This document shows, piece by piece, positions 51,103-64,000 of a stretch of 64,000 nt of DNA (position 1 is its first letter; every line of letters starts with the position of its first letter). The stretch is from NCBI GenBank assembly GCA_027493945.1, contig JAOSJU010000001.1, forward strand, positions 2,533,658 through 2,597,657, in the 5' to 3' direction. The position numbers and the translations under genes were made by a program. The notes below the pieces were generated by a model. The model did no database searches, had not been told where the DNA came from, and saw only the letters and a list, made by a program, of their open reading frames with translations. This stretch comes from Burkholderiaceae bacterium. Its GTDB lineage: Bacteria; Pseudomonadota; Gammaproteobacteria; Burkholderiales; Burkholderiaceae_E.

Positions 51103-53933
51103 ATGGGCGCGTCGAGGAAGGTTCCGGTTTACTGCTACCAGTGCGTCGCGGGCCCCGACCTGCTGAAGGTCGAGGTCGAAAACGGCGTGGCCACGCGGGT
51201 CGAGTCGAACTACGACATCAGCGGCGAGCACCCCGGCGGCGGCCGCGTGTGCGTGAAGGCTTACGGTCTCGTGCAGAAGACCTACAACCCGAACCGCATC
51301 CGCCAGCCGATGAAGCGCACCAATCCGAAGAAGGGGCGCGACCAGGATCCCGGCTTCGTGCCGATCGGCTGGGACGAGGCGCTCGACATCGTGGGCGCCA
51401 GGCTTCGCGAGATCCGGTCCAGGGGTTTGCTCAACGAGGAAGGCGTGCCCCGGCTCGCCACCACCACCGGCGGCGGCGGCACGCCGGTGCAGTACATGGG
51501 CACCTTCCCGGCGTTCATGGCCGCGTGGGGTCCGATCGACCAGGGGTACGGCGCCGGGCAGGGCGTGAAGTGCTATCACTCCGAGCACCTGTACGGCGAA
51601 CTGTGGCACCGCGCGTTCATCGTGTCGCCGGACACGCCGTACGTGAACTACATCATCAACTGCGGCAACAACGTCGAGGCCTCGGGCGGCGTGGTGGGCA
51701 TCTGGCGCGAGGCCGACGCGCGGGTGCGCGGCGCCAAGCGGGTGCAGGTCGAGCCGCACCTGTCGATTACCGGTGCACTGTCGGCGCAGTGGGTGCCGAT
51801 CCGGCCAAAGACCGACGCGGCTTTCCTCTTCGGGCTCATCCACCGCATCGTGCACGAGCGCGACTGGCGCGAGGTCTGCGACCTGCCGTTCCTGAAGCAT
51901 CGCACCAGCTCGCCGTACCTGGTGGGGCCGAACGGCTGGTACCTGCGCGAGCCGGACAGCGGCAAGCCGCTGATCTGGGATCTCTCCGACGCGCGGGCCA
52001 AGCCCTACGACGCGCCCGACCTGCGCGATCCGGCGCTCGACGGCGAGTACGAGCTCGCCGGCGAAGAGCACGGCCCCGACGACGAGCGCATCGTGCACGA
52101 GCGGGCGCGCGTGCGCCCGGCGTTCCGCGCGATGCTCGACCACATGAGGGGCTACACGCCCGACTGGGCCGCGGCCGAGTGCGACGTGCCGGCCGAGACG
52201 ATCCGGGGCATCGCCGACGAATACCGGCGCACGCCTGCGTGGGCCAGACGATCGAGATCGAGGGCAAGACGCTGCCGTTCCGGCCGGTCGCGGTGATGCT
52301 GGGCAAGACGGTGAACAACGGCTGGGGCGGCTACCACTGCTGTTGGGCGCGCACCATGCTGGCGGTGCTGGTCGGGGCACTGGAAGTGCCCGGCGGCACG
52401 CTCGGGACGGCGGTGAAGCTGGTGCGCCCGGCGGTCTCGCGGGTCGGCTCGGTGCTGCCCGGGCCCGACGGCCTGATGGCCTACCAGTTCAACGAGACTT
52501 CGCGCGACGGCTGGATGCGCACGCCGCACATCCGCAACGCGTTCAAGACGCTGGTGCCGCTCGTGTCCGACTCGCCGTGGTCGCCGGCCCTCGGGCCCGC
52601 GCATCTGCCGTGGCTGTTCCAGAAGAAGGCGCCGGAGAACTGGCCGCGCACCCGGGCGCCCGACGTCTGGTTCTGCTACCGCACGAATCCGGCCATCTCG
52701 TCCTGGGACGCGCCGGAGGTGGCCGAGCGGCTGGCGGAGTTTCCGTTCATCGTGGCGTTCGCCTACACCGAAGACGAAACCAACCACTTCGCCGACATCC
52801 TGCTGCCCGAGGCCCTCGACCTCGAAAGCCTGCAGCTGATCCGCATCGGCAGCACCAAGTTCACCGAGCAGTTCTGGAAGCACGAAGGCTGGGCGATCCG
52901 CCAGCCGGCGGTCGATTCGCCTTGCGACACGATGGACTTCACCGACATCGCCACCGCGCTGGCCGCGCGCGCCGGCATCCTCGACAAGTACGTCGCGGCG
53001 ATCAACCGCGGCGCGGCGGGCATGGCACTGCGCGACCGCGGTGGCCGCTTCGATTACGCACTCGACGAGTCGAAGGCGCCCTCCCGCGAGCAGGTCTGGG
53101 ATGCCAGCGCGAAGGCGGCCAGCCACGATCTCACCGGCGGCCAGGAAGTCCGCGACCTCGAATGGTTCAAGGAGCACGGCTTCCTGTTGCGCCCCTTCCC
53201 GCAACTCGACTGGTACCTGTACCCCGCGCTCGAGCGCCAGGGGTTGAGGTTCGAGCTGCCCTACCAGGAACGCGTCGTGCGTCACGGCCGGCAACTGGCC
53301 AATCGCCTGCACGAAGCCGGAGTCGGCTGGTGGGAGCACCAGCTGGCCGAGTACGAGTTCATGCCCACCTACGAACGCTTTCCCGAGATCTGGATCGAGT
53401 ACGCGCGCGAGTACGGCCGCGATCCGCAGGAGTTCCCGTTCTGGGCGCTCACCGCGCGCTCGATGCAGTACAGCTGGGGCGCCAACGTCGGGCTGCCGCT
53501 GATCAACGAGGTGGCCAACAACATCGCCGGGCACCGCGGCCTGATCATGAACCGCAGCGTCGCGCGACGGCTCGGCATTGCCGAGGGAGAGCGCCTGCTG
53601 GTCGAGTCGGTGTCCGGGCACACCGAGGGCGAAGCGGTGCTGCGCGAGGGCATCCGGCCCGACACGGTACTGATGATCGGCCAGTTCGACCACTGGAAGA
53701 CCCCGTTCGCGAAAGACCTGAAGCTGCCGAGCCTGAACTCGCTCACCGATCTCTCGCTGACGCTCACCGACGGCACCGGCAGCGGCTCCGACGTGATGCG
53801 GGTGCGGCTGCGGCGCGCCGCCAGCGGAGAAGTGCTGGGCGGGCCACCGCAAGCAGCGAGCGCCGTGCTGCCGCCGCCGCGCGCGGCCGCGGGCGCGACA
53901 TCGGCGGCTGCCACGGCGCCGGAGGCCCGCTGA
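51103..53933 (+). CDS. molybdopterin-dependent oxidoreductase catalytic subunit (DMSO-reductase superfamily), frame broken once
   Basis: VYCYQCVAGPDLLKVEVENGVATRVE...GGRVCVKAYG; GWDEALDIVGARL; LGKTVNNGWGGYHCCWARTMLAVLVGALEVPGGTLG; shift at CCGG 52224-52227; upstream start 51043 possible. Confidence 0.88.
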
Positions 53934-55599
53934 TGAGCGCCGCTGCTCGTCCCTCGCCCGCCGCGCGCGCAGGCGCGACGCCCCGCTGGGGCATGGTGAT
54001 CGACCTGAACCGCTGCGTCGGATGCCAGACCTGCACGATCGCCTGCAAGCACGCGAACGACACCACGCCCGGGGTGCAGTGGCGGCGCGTGCTCGACGTG
54101 GAGCAGGGTACTTTCCCCGACGTCGAGCGGCTGTTCCTGGTCACCGGCTGCCAGCATTGCGCCGAGCCGCCCTGCGTGCCGGTGTGCCCGACCGGCGCCA
54201 CGCGCCAGCGCGAGGACGGCCTGGTCACGATGAACTACGACGTCTGCATCGGCTGCGCGTACTGCGCGGTGTCGTGCCCCTACCAGGCGCGCACGATCGT
54301 GCACGAGCCCCGCGGCTACTACGGCCAGACGCAAACCCTGCAGGAGGAGGCCACCGCCCATCCGGAACGCGTCGGGGTGGCGCAGAAGTGCACCTTCTGC
54401 GTCGACCGGGTCGACAACGGGCTGGCGCGCGGGCTGGTGCCCGGCGTCGATCCCGAAGCCACGCCGGCGTGCTCGGCGTCCTGCATCTCGAAGGCGATCC
54501 GCTTCGGCGACTTCAACGACCCCGACAGCGAGGTGTCGCAGCTGGTGCGCGACCAGCCCAGCGTACAGCTGAACGCAGAAGTGGGCACTGACCCGCAGAT
54601 CCGCTACCTCTACACCACGCCCGCGGTGCCGGGCCGCGAGGCGGGCGAACCCGGCGACGACTCGCGGGAGGAGCGGCTGTCCGATCCGGCCAACCCGCTG
54701 GTGGGCGCGCGCCAGGCTTTCTGGGACTGGCGCGCGGCGATGAACTGGATGTTCGGCGGCGCGGGCACCGGGCTGGCGATCGCGACCGGCGTGGCGGCCT
54801 GGGCCGGCGTCCTGACCGCATCGCGGGCCCGGGCGCTGTACGCACTGTCGGCCGTGCTGGTGGCCACCGGCCTGTTCTTCGTGTTCCTGAAGATCGGGCG
54901 GCAGTTGCGCTTCTGGCGGGCGGCCACGCGCTGGCAGAGCTCGTGGATGACGCGCGAGCTCTACGCGGCGCTGGTGTTCTTCCCGTCGGTGCTGGCGTCG
55001 CTGCTGGCGCCCGGGCCGCTGCCGTTCGCGCTCGCGAGCGTCTCGGCGGCAGTGTTCCTCGGCTGCCAGGCGAAGATCCTGCATCTCGCGCGCGGCATCC
55101 CGGCCTGGCGTGCGCCGCTGGTTCCCTGGATGATCTTCGCCAGCGGGCTCTTCGAGGGCTGGGCGGCGCTCGCGCTCGGCCTGGCCGCGCCGGGCGCGCA
55201 ACCTGCCGCGCCGGCGTTGGCGGCCATCGGGCTGGCACTGGCGGTGCTCAACGGGCTGCTGTGGCGCGCCTATGTCGGGGCGGCCCGGGCGCAAGGCGTG
55301 CCGCCGCTGGCGCGCCGGGTGCTCGAGCGCTTCACGCCGACGCTGCACCTGCTGGGGCACCTGGCGCCGCTCGCGCTGGCTGCGCTCGCCTGGCTGGCGC
55401 CTGCCGCGGCAACGCCTCTGCTGGCGTTGGGGGCAGTCGCGGCGATCGCCGGCGGGGCGTCCTCGAAATTCACGCTGATCGTCCGCGCCGGGTACACGCA
55501 AGGATTCGACCTGCCCAGGATGCCGCAGCGCGGCTCCGGCCGCCGGCCGCGCCGCCCAGGCTGGGCGCGGCAGCGGCCGGGACACGCTCCCGAAATTGA
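53933..55599 (+). CDS. fused 4Fe-4S ferredoxin electron-transfer subunit and DmsC/NrfD-like membrane anchor; 3' end uncertain
   Basis: CVGCQTCTIACKHAND, CQHCAEPPCVPVCPTGAT, CIGCAYCAVSCPYQAR, CTFCVDR then about 8 TM segments; the uncorrected frame runs into tRNA-Tyr, the corrected frame stops at 55599. Confidence 0.85.
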
Positions 55600-55624
55600 C
55601 AGCGATCGGGGCGCGCGCCATAAT
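55596..55624 (+). promoter_or_regulatory. sigma70-type promoter for tRNA-Tyr
   Basis: TTGACA (55596-55601), 17-nt spacer, TAATTC (55619-55624); tRNA begins at 55637. Confidence 0.7.
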
Positions 55625-55636
55625 TCACGGTTCCCT

Positions 55637-55722
55637 GGAGGGGTGCCCGAGTGGCTAAAGGGGGCAGACTGTAAATCTGTTGGCTTACGCCTACGTTGGT
55701 TCGAATCCAACCTCCTCCACCA
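55637..55722 (+). tRNA. tRNA-Tyr(GTA)
   Basis: GGAGGGG...CCTCCTCC-A-CCA acceptor, anticodon loop CTGTAAA, long variable arm, T-arm GTTGGTTCGAATCCAAC. Confidence 0.96.
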
Positions 55723-55825
55723 GATTTCTTGCGTCGGGAAGAAGTGGCTCGGGAAAAACTGGCAGATGAGCGCCAGATGGCGGTACGCCGGGTTCGTCAG
55801 GTGGTTCGTCAGGTGCCGAGCCTCG

Positions 55826-55899
55826 GCGGGTGTAGCTCAATGGTAGAGCAGAAGCCTTCCAAGCTTACGACGAGGGTTCGATTCCCTTCACCCGCTCCA
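55826..55899 (+). tRNA. tRNA-Gly(TCC)
   Basis: GCGGGTG...CACCCGC-T-CCA; anticodon loop CTTCCAA; GGTTCGATTCC. Confidence 0.96.
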
Positions 55900-55951
55900 G
55901 CGATATCCGGGCGGCGCAGGAATCCGGAGGGAAGGCGGTTTCAGGGTGTCA

Positions 55952-56026
<75 letters not shown>

Positions 56027-56102
56027 CGAACAGGTTGGGCGCGCCGCGCGCGGCGCAGCAGTCATCAGCGGGCAGCATCGAAAGAAGAACCGGGAGTTCG
56101 AC

Positions 56103-57291
56103 ATGGCTAAAGGAAAGTTCGAGCGTACGAAGCCGCACGTGAACGTGGGGACGATTGGTCACGTGGATCACGGCAAGACGACGCTGACGGCGGCGATCAC
56201 GACGGTGCTGAGCAGGCAGTTTGGAGGCGAGGCGAGGGGTTACGACCAGATCGACAACGCGCCGGAGGAGAAGGCGCGTGGGATCACGATCAACACGTCG
56301 CACGTGGAGTACGAGACGAAGGCGCGGCACTACGCGCACGTGGATTGCCCGGGGCACGCCGACTACGTGAAGAACATGATCACGGGTGCGGCGCAGATGG
56401 ACGGGGCGATTCTGGTGGTCAGTGCGGCCGACGGTCCGATGCCGCAGACGCGCGAGCACATTTTGCTGGCGCGTCAGGTTGGGGTGCCGTACATCGTGGT
56501 GTTCATGAACAAGTGCGACATGGTCGACGATGCGGAGCTGCTCGAGCTGGTGGAGATGGAGGTTCGGGAGCTGCTGGCGAAGTACGATTTTCCGGGCGAC
56601 GACGTGCCGATCATCAAGGGGTCGGCGCTCAAGGCGCTCGAGGGTGACAAGGGCGAGCTGGGCGAGCAGGCGATCATGGCGCTGGCCGATGCGCTGGACA
56701 GCTACATTCCGACGCCGCAGCGTGCGGTGGACGGGGCGTTTCTGATGCCGATCGAGGACGTGTTTTCGATTTCGGGTCGCGGCACGGTGGTGACGGGTCG
56801 GGTCGAGCGCGGGATCGTGAAGGTGGGCGACGAGATCGAGATCGTGGGCATCAAGCCGACGGTGAAGACGACGTGCACGGGCGTGGAGATGTTTCGCAAG
56901 CTGCTCGACCAGGGGCAGGCGGGCGACAACGTCGGGGTGCTGCTGCGGGGCACGAAGCGCGAGGAGGTCGAGCGCGGCCGGTGCTGGCCAAGCCGGGGTC
57001 GATCACGCCGCACACGAAGTTCGAGTGCGAGGTGTACGTGCTCTCGAAGGACGAGGGGGGCGGCACACGCCGTTCTTCAACAATTACCGGCCGCAGTTTT
57101 ACTTCCGCACGACCGACGTGACGGGGTCGGTGGCGTTGCCCGAGGGCACGGAGATGGTGATGCCGGGCGACAACGTGAAGATGACGGTGACGCTGATTGC
57201 GCCGATCGCGATGGAGCAGGGCCTGCGCTTTGCCATCCGCGAGGGCGGGCGCACCGTGGGCGCCGGCGTCGTCGCCAGGGTCCTCGAGTGA
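56103..57291 (+). CDS. tuf: elongation factor Tu, frame broken twice
   Basis: [33 protein letters not shown]; frame shifts at CCGG 56978-56981 (expected GQVLAKPG) and G6 run 57055-57060 (expected DEGGRHTPF). Confidence 0.96.
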
Positions 57292-57307
57292 TATCGACGG
57301 TCAACGC

Positions 57308-57383
57308 AGGGGTATAGCTCAACTGGCAGAGCGTCGGTCTCCAAAACCGAAGGTTGGGGGTTCGATTCCCTCTGCCCCTGCCA
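57308..57383 (+). tRNA. tRNA-Trp(CCA)
   Basis: AGGGGTA...TGCCCCT-G-CCA; anticodon loop CTCCAAAA. Confidence 0.96.
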
Positions 57384-57405
57384 CCTGATCGTCGCACCGA
57401 AACCA

Positions 57406-57790
57406 ATGGCCAATCCGAACGTCGAAACCGTGACCAGCGGCGCCGATCGCGCCAAGGTCGCGCTTGCCGCGGCCCCGGTGATCGCCGGGCTGATCGGCTT
57501 TTTATGCGCTGTCGCAGCAGCCGATGATCGCGCGCATCGGCGCGATCCTCGGCGGCCTGCTGGCCGGCGCCGCGGTCGCATGGACATCGGGCCCGGGGCA
57601 GCGCTTCTTCGCCTTCTCGAAAGACTCCTGGAACGAAACGCGGCGCGTCGTCTGGCCCGACCGCAAGGAAACCACCCAGGTCACGCTGATCGTCTTCGCC
57701 TTCGTGGTCGCCATGGCGATCCTCCTTTGGCTGGTCGACAAGTCGCTCGAGTGGGTGCTGTACGACCTCATTCTCGGCTGGAAGGGCTGA
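57406..57790 (+). CDS. secE: preprotein translocase subunit SecE, frame broken once
   Basis: N-term MANPNVETVTSGADRAKVALAAAPVIAGLIGF then YALSQQPMIARIGAILGG...SKDSWNETRRVVWPDRKETTQVT in +1 frame; T5 run 57499-57503. Confidence 0.93.
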
Positions 57791-58324
57791 ATGACCAAGC
57801 GTTGGTACGTCGTCCACGCGTACTCCGGCATGGAGAAGAGCGTCGCGCGCGCGATCCGCGAGCGGGCCGACCGCGCCGGCATGTCCGACAAGTTCGGCCG
57901 CATCCTCGTGCCGACCGAAGAGGTCGTCGAGATGAAGGGCGGCCAGCGCAAGACCACCGAGCGCCGTTTCTTCCCGGGCTACGTGCTGGTCGAGATGGAA
58001 ATGGACGACGACAGCTGGCACCTGGTGAAGCACACCAACAAGGTGACCGGCTTCATCGGCGGCACCGGCAACCGGCCCAGTCCGATCTCCGAGAAGGAGG
58101 TCGAGAAGATCATGGCGCAGATGCAGGAGGGCGTCGAGAAGCCGAAGCCGAAGACGCTGTTCGAGGTCGGCGAGATGGTGCGCGTGCGCGAGGGTCCGTT
58201 CACCGACTTCCACGGCAACGTCGAGGAAGTCAACTACGAGAAGAGCCGCCTGCGCGTGTCGGTCACGATCTTCGGGCGCGCCACGCCGGTCGAGCTCGAA
58301 TTCGGGCAGGTCGAGAAGGTTTGA
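57791..58324 (+). CDS. nusG: transcription termination/antitermination protein NusG
   Basis: [44 protein letters not shown]. Confidence 0.98.
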   Translation: MTKRWYVVHAYSGMEKSVARAIRERADRAGMSDKFGRILVPTEEVVEMKGGQRKTTERRFFPGYVLVEMEMDDDSWHLVKHTNKVTGFIGGTGNRPSPISEKEVEKIMAQMQEGVEKPKPKTLFEVGEMVRVREGPFTDFHGNVEEVNYEKSRLRVSVTIFGRATPVELEFGQVEKV

Positions 58325-58417
58325 TTCATCGCGGCGGGTCGCCCCGCCGTGCAACGAGGAGCTCCAGTAGGCCGCAAGGCCGACCGGGCGTTCGAACTCA
58401 GACAGGAGTAGCCAGCA

Positions 58418-58849
58418 ATGGCCAAGAAGATAGTCGGTTTCGTCAAGCTGCAGGTGCCGGCCGGCAAGGCCAACCCTGCGCCGCCGATCGGCCCCGCGCT
58501 GGGCCAGCGCGGCCTGAACATCATGGAGTTCTGCAAGGCGTTCAACGCGCAGACCCAGGGCGTCGAGCCCGGGCTGCCGATTCCGGTGGTCATCACCGCT
58601 TACGCCGACAAGAGCTTCACCTTCGTGATGAAGACGCCGCCGGCCACGGTGCTGATCAAGAAGGCGGCGAAGGTCGAGAAGGGTTCGCCCAAGCCGCATA
58701 CCGACAAGGTCGGCTCGATCACCCGTGCCCGGGCCGAGGAAATCGCGAAGGCCAAGATGCCCGACCTCACCGCTGGCGACATGGATGCCGCGGTGCGCAC
58801 GATCGCGGGCTCGGCGCACAGCATGGGCATCACGGTGGAGGGCCTGTAA
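58418..58849 (+). CDS. rplK: 50S ribosomal protein L11
   Basis: [43 protein letters not shown]. Confidence 0.98.
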   Translation: MAKKIVGFVKLQVPAGKANPAPPIGPALGQRGLNIMEFCKAFNAQTQGVEPGLPIPVVITAYADKSFTFVMKTPPATVLIKKAAKVEKGSPKPHTDKVGSITRARAEEIAKAKMPDLTAGDMDAAVRTIAGSAHSMGITVEGL

Positions 58850-59560
58850 ATGGCGAAGCTCGGCAAACGCACGAAGGCGATCCACGCGAAGGTCGATCGC
58901 CAGAAGGCCTATCCGCTTGTCGATGCGCTGACGGTGATCAAGGGCTGCGCGACCGCGAAGTTCGACGAGTCGATCGACGTCGCGGTGCAGCTCGGCATCG
59001 ACCCGCGCAAGTCCGACCAGGTCGTGCGCGGCTCGGTCGTCCTGCCGGCGGGCACCGGCCGCACGGTGCGCGTCGCGGTGTTCACGCAGGGCGACAAGGC
59101 CGAGGCCGCCAGGGCCGCGGGCGCCGACATCGTCGGCATGGAAGACCTCGCCGAGCAGGTCAGGGCGGGCAACCTGAATTTCGACGTGGTGATCGCCTCG
59201 CCCGACGCGATGAAGGTCGTCGGCGCGCTTGGCCAGATCCTCGGCCCGCGCGGCCTGATGCCGAACCCGAAGGTCGGGACGGTCACCCCGGACGTCGCCA
59301 ACGCGGTGAAGAACGCGAAGGCCGGCCAGGTGCAGTACCGCGCCGACAAGGGCGGCATCGTGCATGCCTCGATCGGCCGCGCCTCGTTCGGCGTCGAGCA
59401 ACTCGAGACCAACCTGAAGGCGCTGGTCGACGCGCTGAACCGTGCCAGGCCGCAGAGCGCCAAGGGCATCTACCTGCGCAAGGTGGCCCTGTCGAGCACG
59501 ATGGGGGTCGGCGTCAAGGTCGACACGACGGCGTTCTCCGCGGCTGCGACGGCAGCCTGA
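58850..59560 (+). CDS. rplA: 50S ribosomal protein L1
   Basis: [39 protein letters not shown]. Confidence 0.98.
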   Translation: MAKLGKRTKAIHAKVDRQKAYPLVDALTVIKGCATAKFDESIDVAVQLGIDPRKSDQVVRGSVVLPAGTGRTVRVAVFTQGDKAEAARAAGADIVGMEDLAEQVRAGNLNFDVVIASPDAMKVVGALGQILGPRGLMPNPKVGTVTPDVANAVKNAKAGQVQYRADKGGIVHASIGRASFGVEQLETNLKALVDALNRARPQSAKGIYLRKVALSSTMGVGVKVDTTAFSAAATAA

Positions 59561-59870
59561 GGCGGGGCGCGACGCCGCAACGAAAGGAACTTTGGGCCGC
59601 TGGCCGGGCCCGGCGACGACGAGGAGGACGCTCCTCGCGTCGGCGAATCCGGCCGGCGGGTTGTCAAAGACCGCAGGGAGCCGACGGCCGATCCGGCCCG
59701 AAGCCTTAATCGACGGAGCAATCCGCAACCCTGCGCAGATGGCGGTCCCGGAGCGGGAGTTTTTTCGCAAGTCCAGTTCATCGCGGACTGTGGTTGCAAC
59801 GAGACTCGCACTCGGTCGCCGTGTAGCAACGGGTGCCGGCACGTTCGGCGCCCAATACCGGAGCAAGACC
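59561..59870 (+). promoter_or_regulatory. rplJ 5' leader (candidate L10-leader region)
   Basis: 310-nt non-coding, structured interval between rplA and rplJ; contains hairpin plus T6. Confidence 0.5.
59746..59765 (+). terminator. candidate intrinsic terminator/attenuator in the rplJ leader
   Basis: TCCCG-gag-CGGGA-G-TTTTTT. Confidence 0.45.
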
Positions 59871-60401
59871 GTGGCTCTCAACCGTGAAGCGAAAGCGGCA
59901 GTGGTTTCCGAAGTCTCCGCCGAAGTGGCGAAGGCGCAGGCGATCATCGTCGCCGAGTATCGTGGTCTGGAAGTCGGTGCGATTACCGCGCTGCGCAGGC
60001 AGGCGCGGAACCAGGGGGTGTACCTGCGCGTGTTGAAGAACACGCTCGCGCGTCGCGCGGTCGCCGGCACGCCGTTCGAGAAGCTGTCCGACAAGATGGT
60101 CGGGCCGCTGATCTACGGCATGTCGACCGATCCGGTATCGGCCGCGAAGGTGCTGAACGCCTTTGCCGGGGACAACGACAAGCTGGTCCTGAAGGCGGGA
60201 GCGATGGCCGGCAACGTTCTCGACGAGAACGGCGTCAAGGCCCTCGCCTCGCTGCCCAGCCGCGAGGAGTTGCTGGCAAGGCTGCTCGGCACGATGCAGG
60301 CGCCGATCGCGCAGTTCGTTCGCACGCTCAACGAGGTGCCGGGCCGTTTCGTCCGCACCGTGGCCGCCCTGCGCGACCAGAAAGAGCAGGCGGGCGCCTG
60401 A
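59871..60401 (+). CDS. rplJ: 50S ribosomal protein L10
   Basis: GTG start; [33 protein letters not shown]...LKNTLARRA. Confidence 0.97.
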   Translation: MALNREAKAAVVSEVSAEVAKAQAIIVAEYRGLEVGAITALRRQARNQGVYLRVLKNTLARRAVAGTPFEKLSDKMVGPLIYGMSTDPVSAAKVLNAFAGDNDKLVLKAGAMAGNVLDENGVKALASLPSREELLARLLGTMQAPIAQFVRTLNEVPGRFVRTVAALRDQKEQAGA

Positions 60402-60473
60402 GCACCGACCCCTGGCAACGCACTCACCAACCGGACAGGCAATCCATCCCGAACCGAACGGAGTCAATTTCAA

Positions 60474-60854
60474 ATGGCACTCAACAAGACTGAAATCCTC
60501 GACGCGATCGCCGGCATGACGGTGCTCGAGCTGTCGGAAATGATCAAGCTGATGGAAGACAAGTTTGGCGTCTCGGCTGCTGCCGCCGCCGTCGCCGTGG
60601 CGGCGCCGGCCGCCGGCGCCGCCGCCCCGGCCGTCGAAGAGCAAACCGAGTTCACCGTCATGCTCAACGCCGCCGGCGAGAAGAAGGTCGAGGTCATCAA
60701 GGTCGTTCGCGCGGCCACCGGCCTGGGCCTGAAGGAGGCGAAAGACCTCGTCGACGGCGCGCCGAAGGCCGTCAAGGAAGCCATCAGCAAGGCCGACGCC
60801 GAGGCCCTGAAGAAGCAGCTCGAAGACGCCGGCGCGAAAGTCGAGCTCAAGTAA
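60474..60854 (+). CDS. rplL: 50S ribosomal protein L7/L12
   Basis: [49 protein letters not shown]. Confidence 0.98.
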   Translation: MALNKTEILDAIAGMTVLELSEMIKLMEDKFGVSAAAAAVAVAAPAAGAAAPAVEEQTEFTVMLNAAGEKKVEVIKVVRAATGLGLKEAKDLVDGAPKAVKEAISKADAEALKKQLEDAGAKVELK

Positions 60855-60883
60855 GCCCCGGGTTGTACACCGAGCGCACGCGA

Positions 60884-60928
60884 TACCCGGACACCGCCTG
60901 CCCGACGGGGCGGGCGGTCCCGGGTTTT
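60884..60928 (+). terminator. strong hairpin plus T4 between rplL and rpoB (candidate attenuator)
   Basis: TACCCGGaCACCGCCTGCCCgacGGGGCGGGCGGTcCCGGGTTTT. Confidence 0.6.
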
Positions 60929-61063
60929 CGCGTCTGCGCGGCGCCTTCCTTCGCGGAGACCGAGGCTTGCCGGTTCGCGCCGAGCCGGCAAACCCCGTTC
61001 TCCGGAACCCGGTTCCCCGGAACCGTTCCCGCCCCACTTGTCTGAACAAGACACGGAGTGTTC

Positions 61064-64000
<2,937 letters not shown>

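Noticed and set aside
56103-57291. tuf as a decaying pseudogene or programmed-frameshift gene
   Set aside because: Both shifts are explained by one missing base in CCAGG and one in a G run; programmed frameshifting in EF-Tu is not known and the motif pattern is shared with other genes.
57077-60094. 1005-aa minus-strand ORF over secE-nusG-rplK-rplA
   Set aside because: Antisense to core genes; no domain signal.

Overview
High-GC (betaproteobacterial / Burkholderiales-like, inferred) chromosomal window. Most of it is core genome: (i) a 5.2-kb gene encoding a DEDD exonuclease-RecQ-UvrD/Rep triple fusion helicase (740..5932, -); (ii) AEC permease, TAXI-TRAP binding protein, enoyl-CoA hydratase, CaiB/BaiF CoA-transferase, metC, thioredoxin and acyl-CoA synthetase; (iii) argS-SPOR-dsbA-SDR-metal receptor-rlpA; (iv) an rsmI / lpoA-yraN-diaA-dolP cluster in the E. 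coli order; (v) lemA-M48 peptidase; (vi) a catabolic/transport cluster (AtuA-like, AraC/FeaR-like regulator, livKHMGF, aldehyde dehydrogenase); (vii) lipA-lipB-ybeD-dat-dacC; (viii) VanZ, birA, SPOR protein, rfaE2, FIST, PhaM and an O-acetylhomoserine sulfhydrylase; (ix) a molybdopterin oxidoreductase with a fused FeS/membrane-anchor partner; (x) tRNA-Tyr/Gly/Thr-tuf-tRNA-Trp-secE-nusG-rplKAJL-rpoB. I see no CRISPR array, IS element, prophage or clear defence island. The strongest unexpected signal is that about 15 genes, including essential argS, tuf and secE, are broken by 1-2 nt indels. About nine of these fit alteration of a CCWGG site (CCWGG to CCGG, or CCAGG to CCGAGG), with frameshift direction matching in each case. 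The rest are mainly homopolymer indels. This looks like a systematic, probably methylation-linked, sequencing artefact and not real pseudogenisation. The most interesting protein is the exonuclease-RecQ-UvrD fusion. All calls come from reading the sequence and supplied ORFs; no database search was run.
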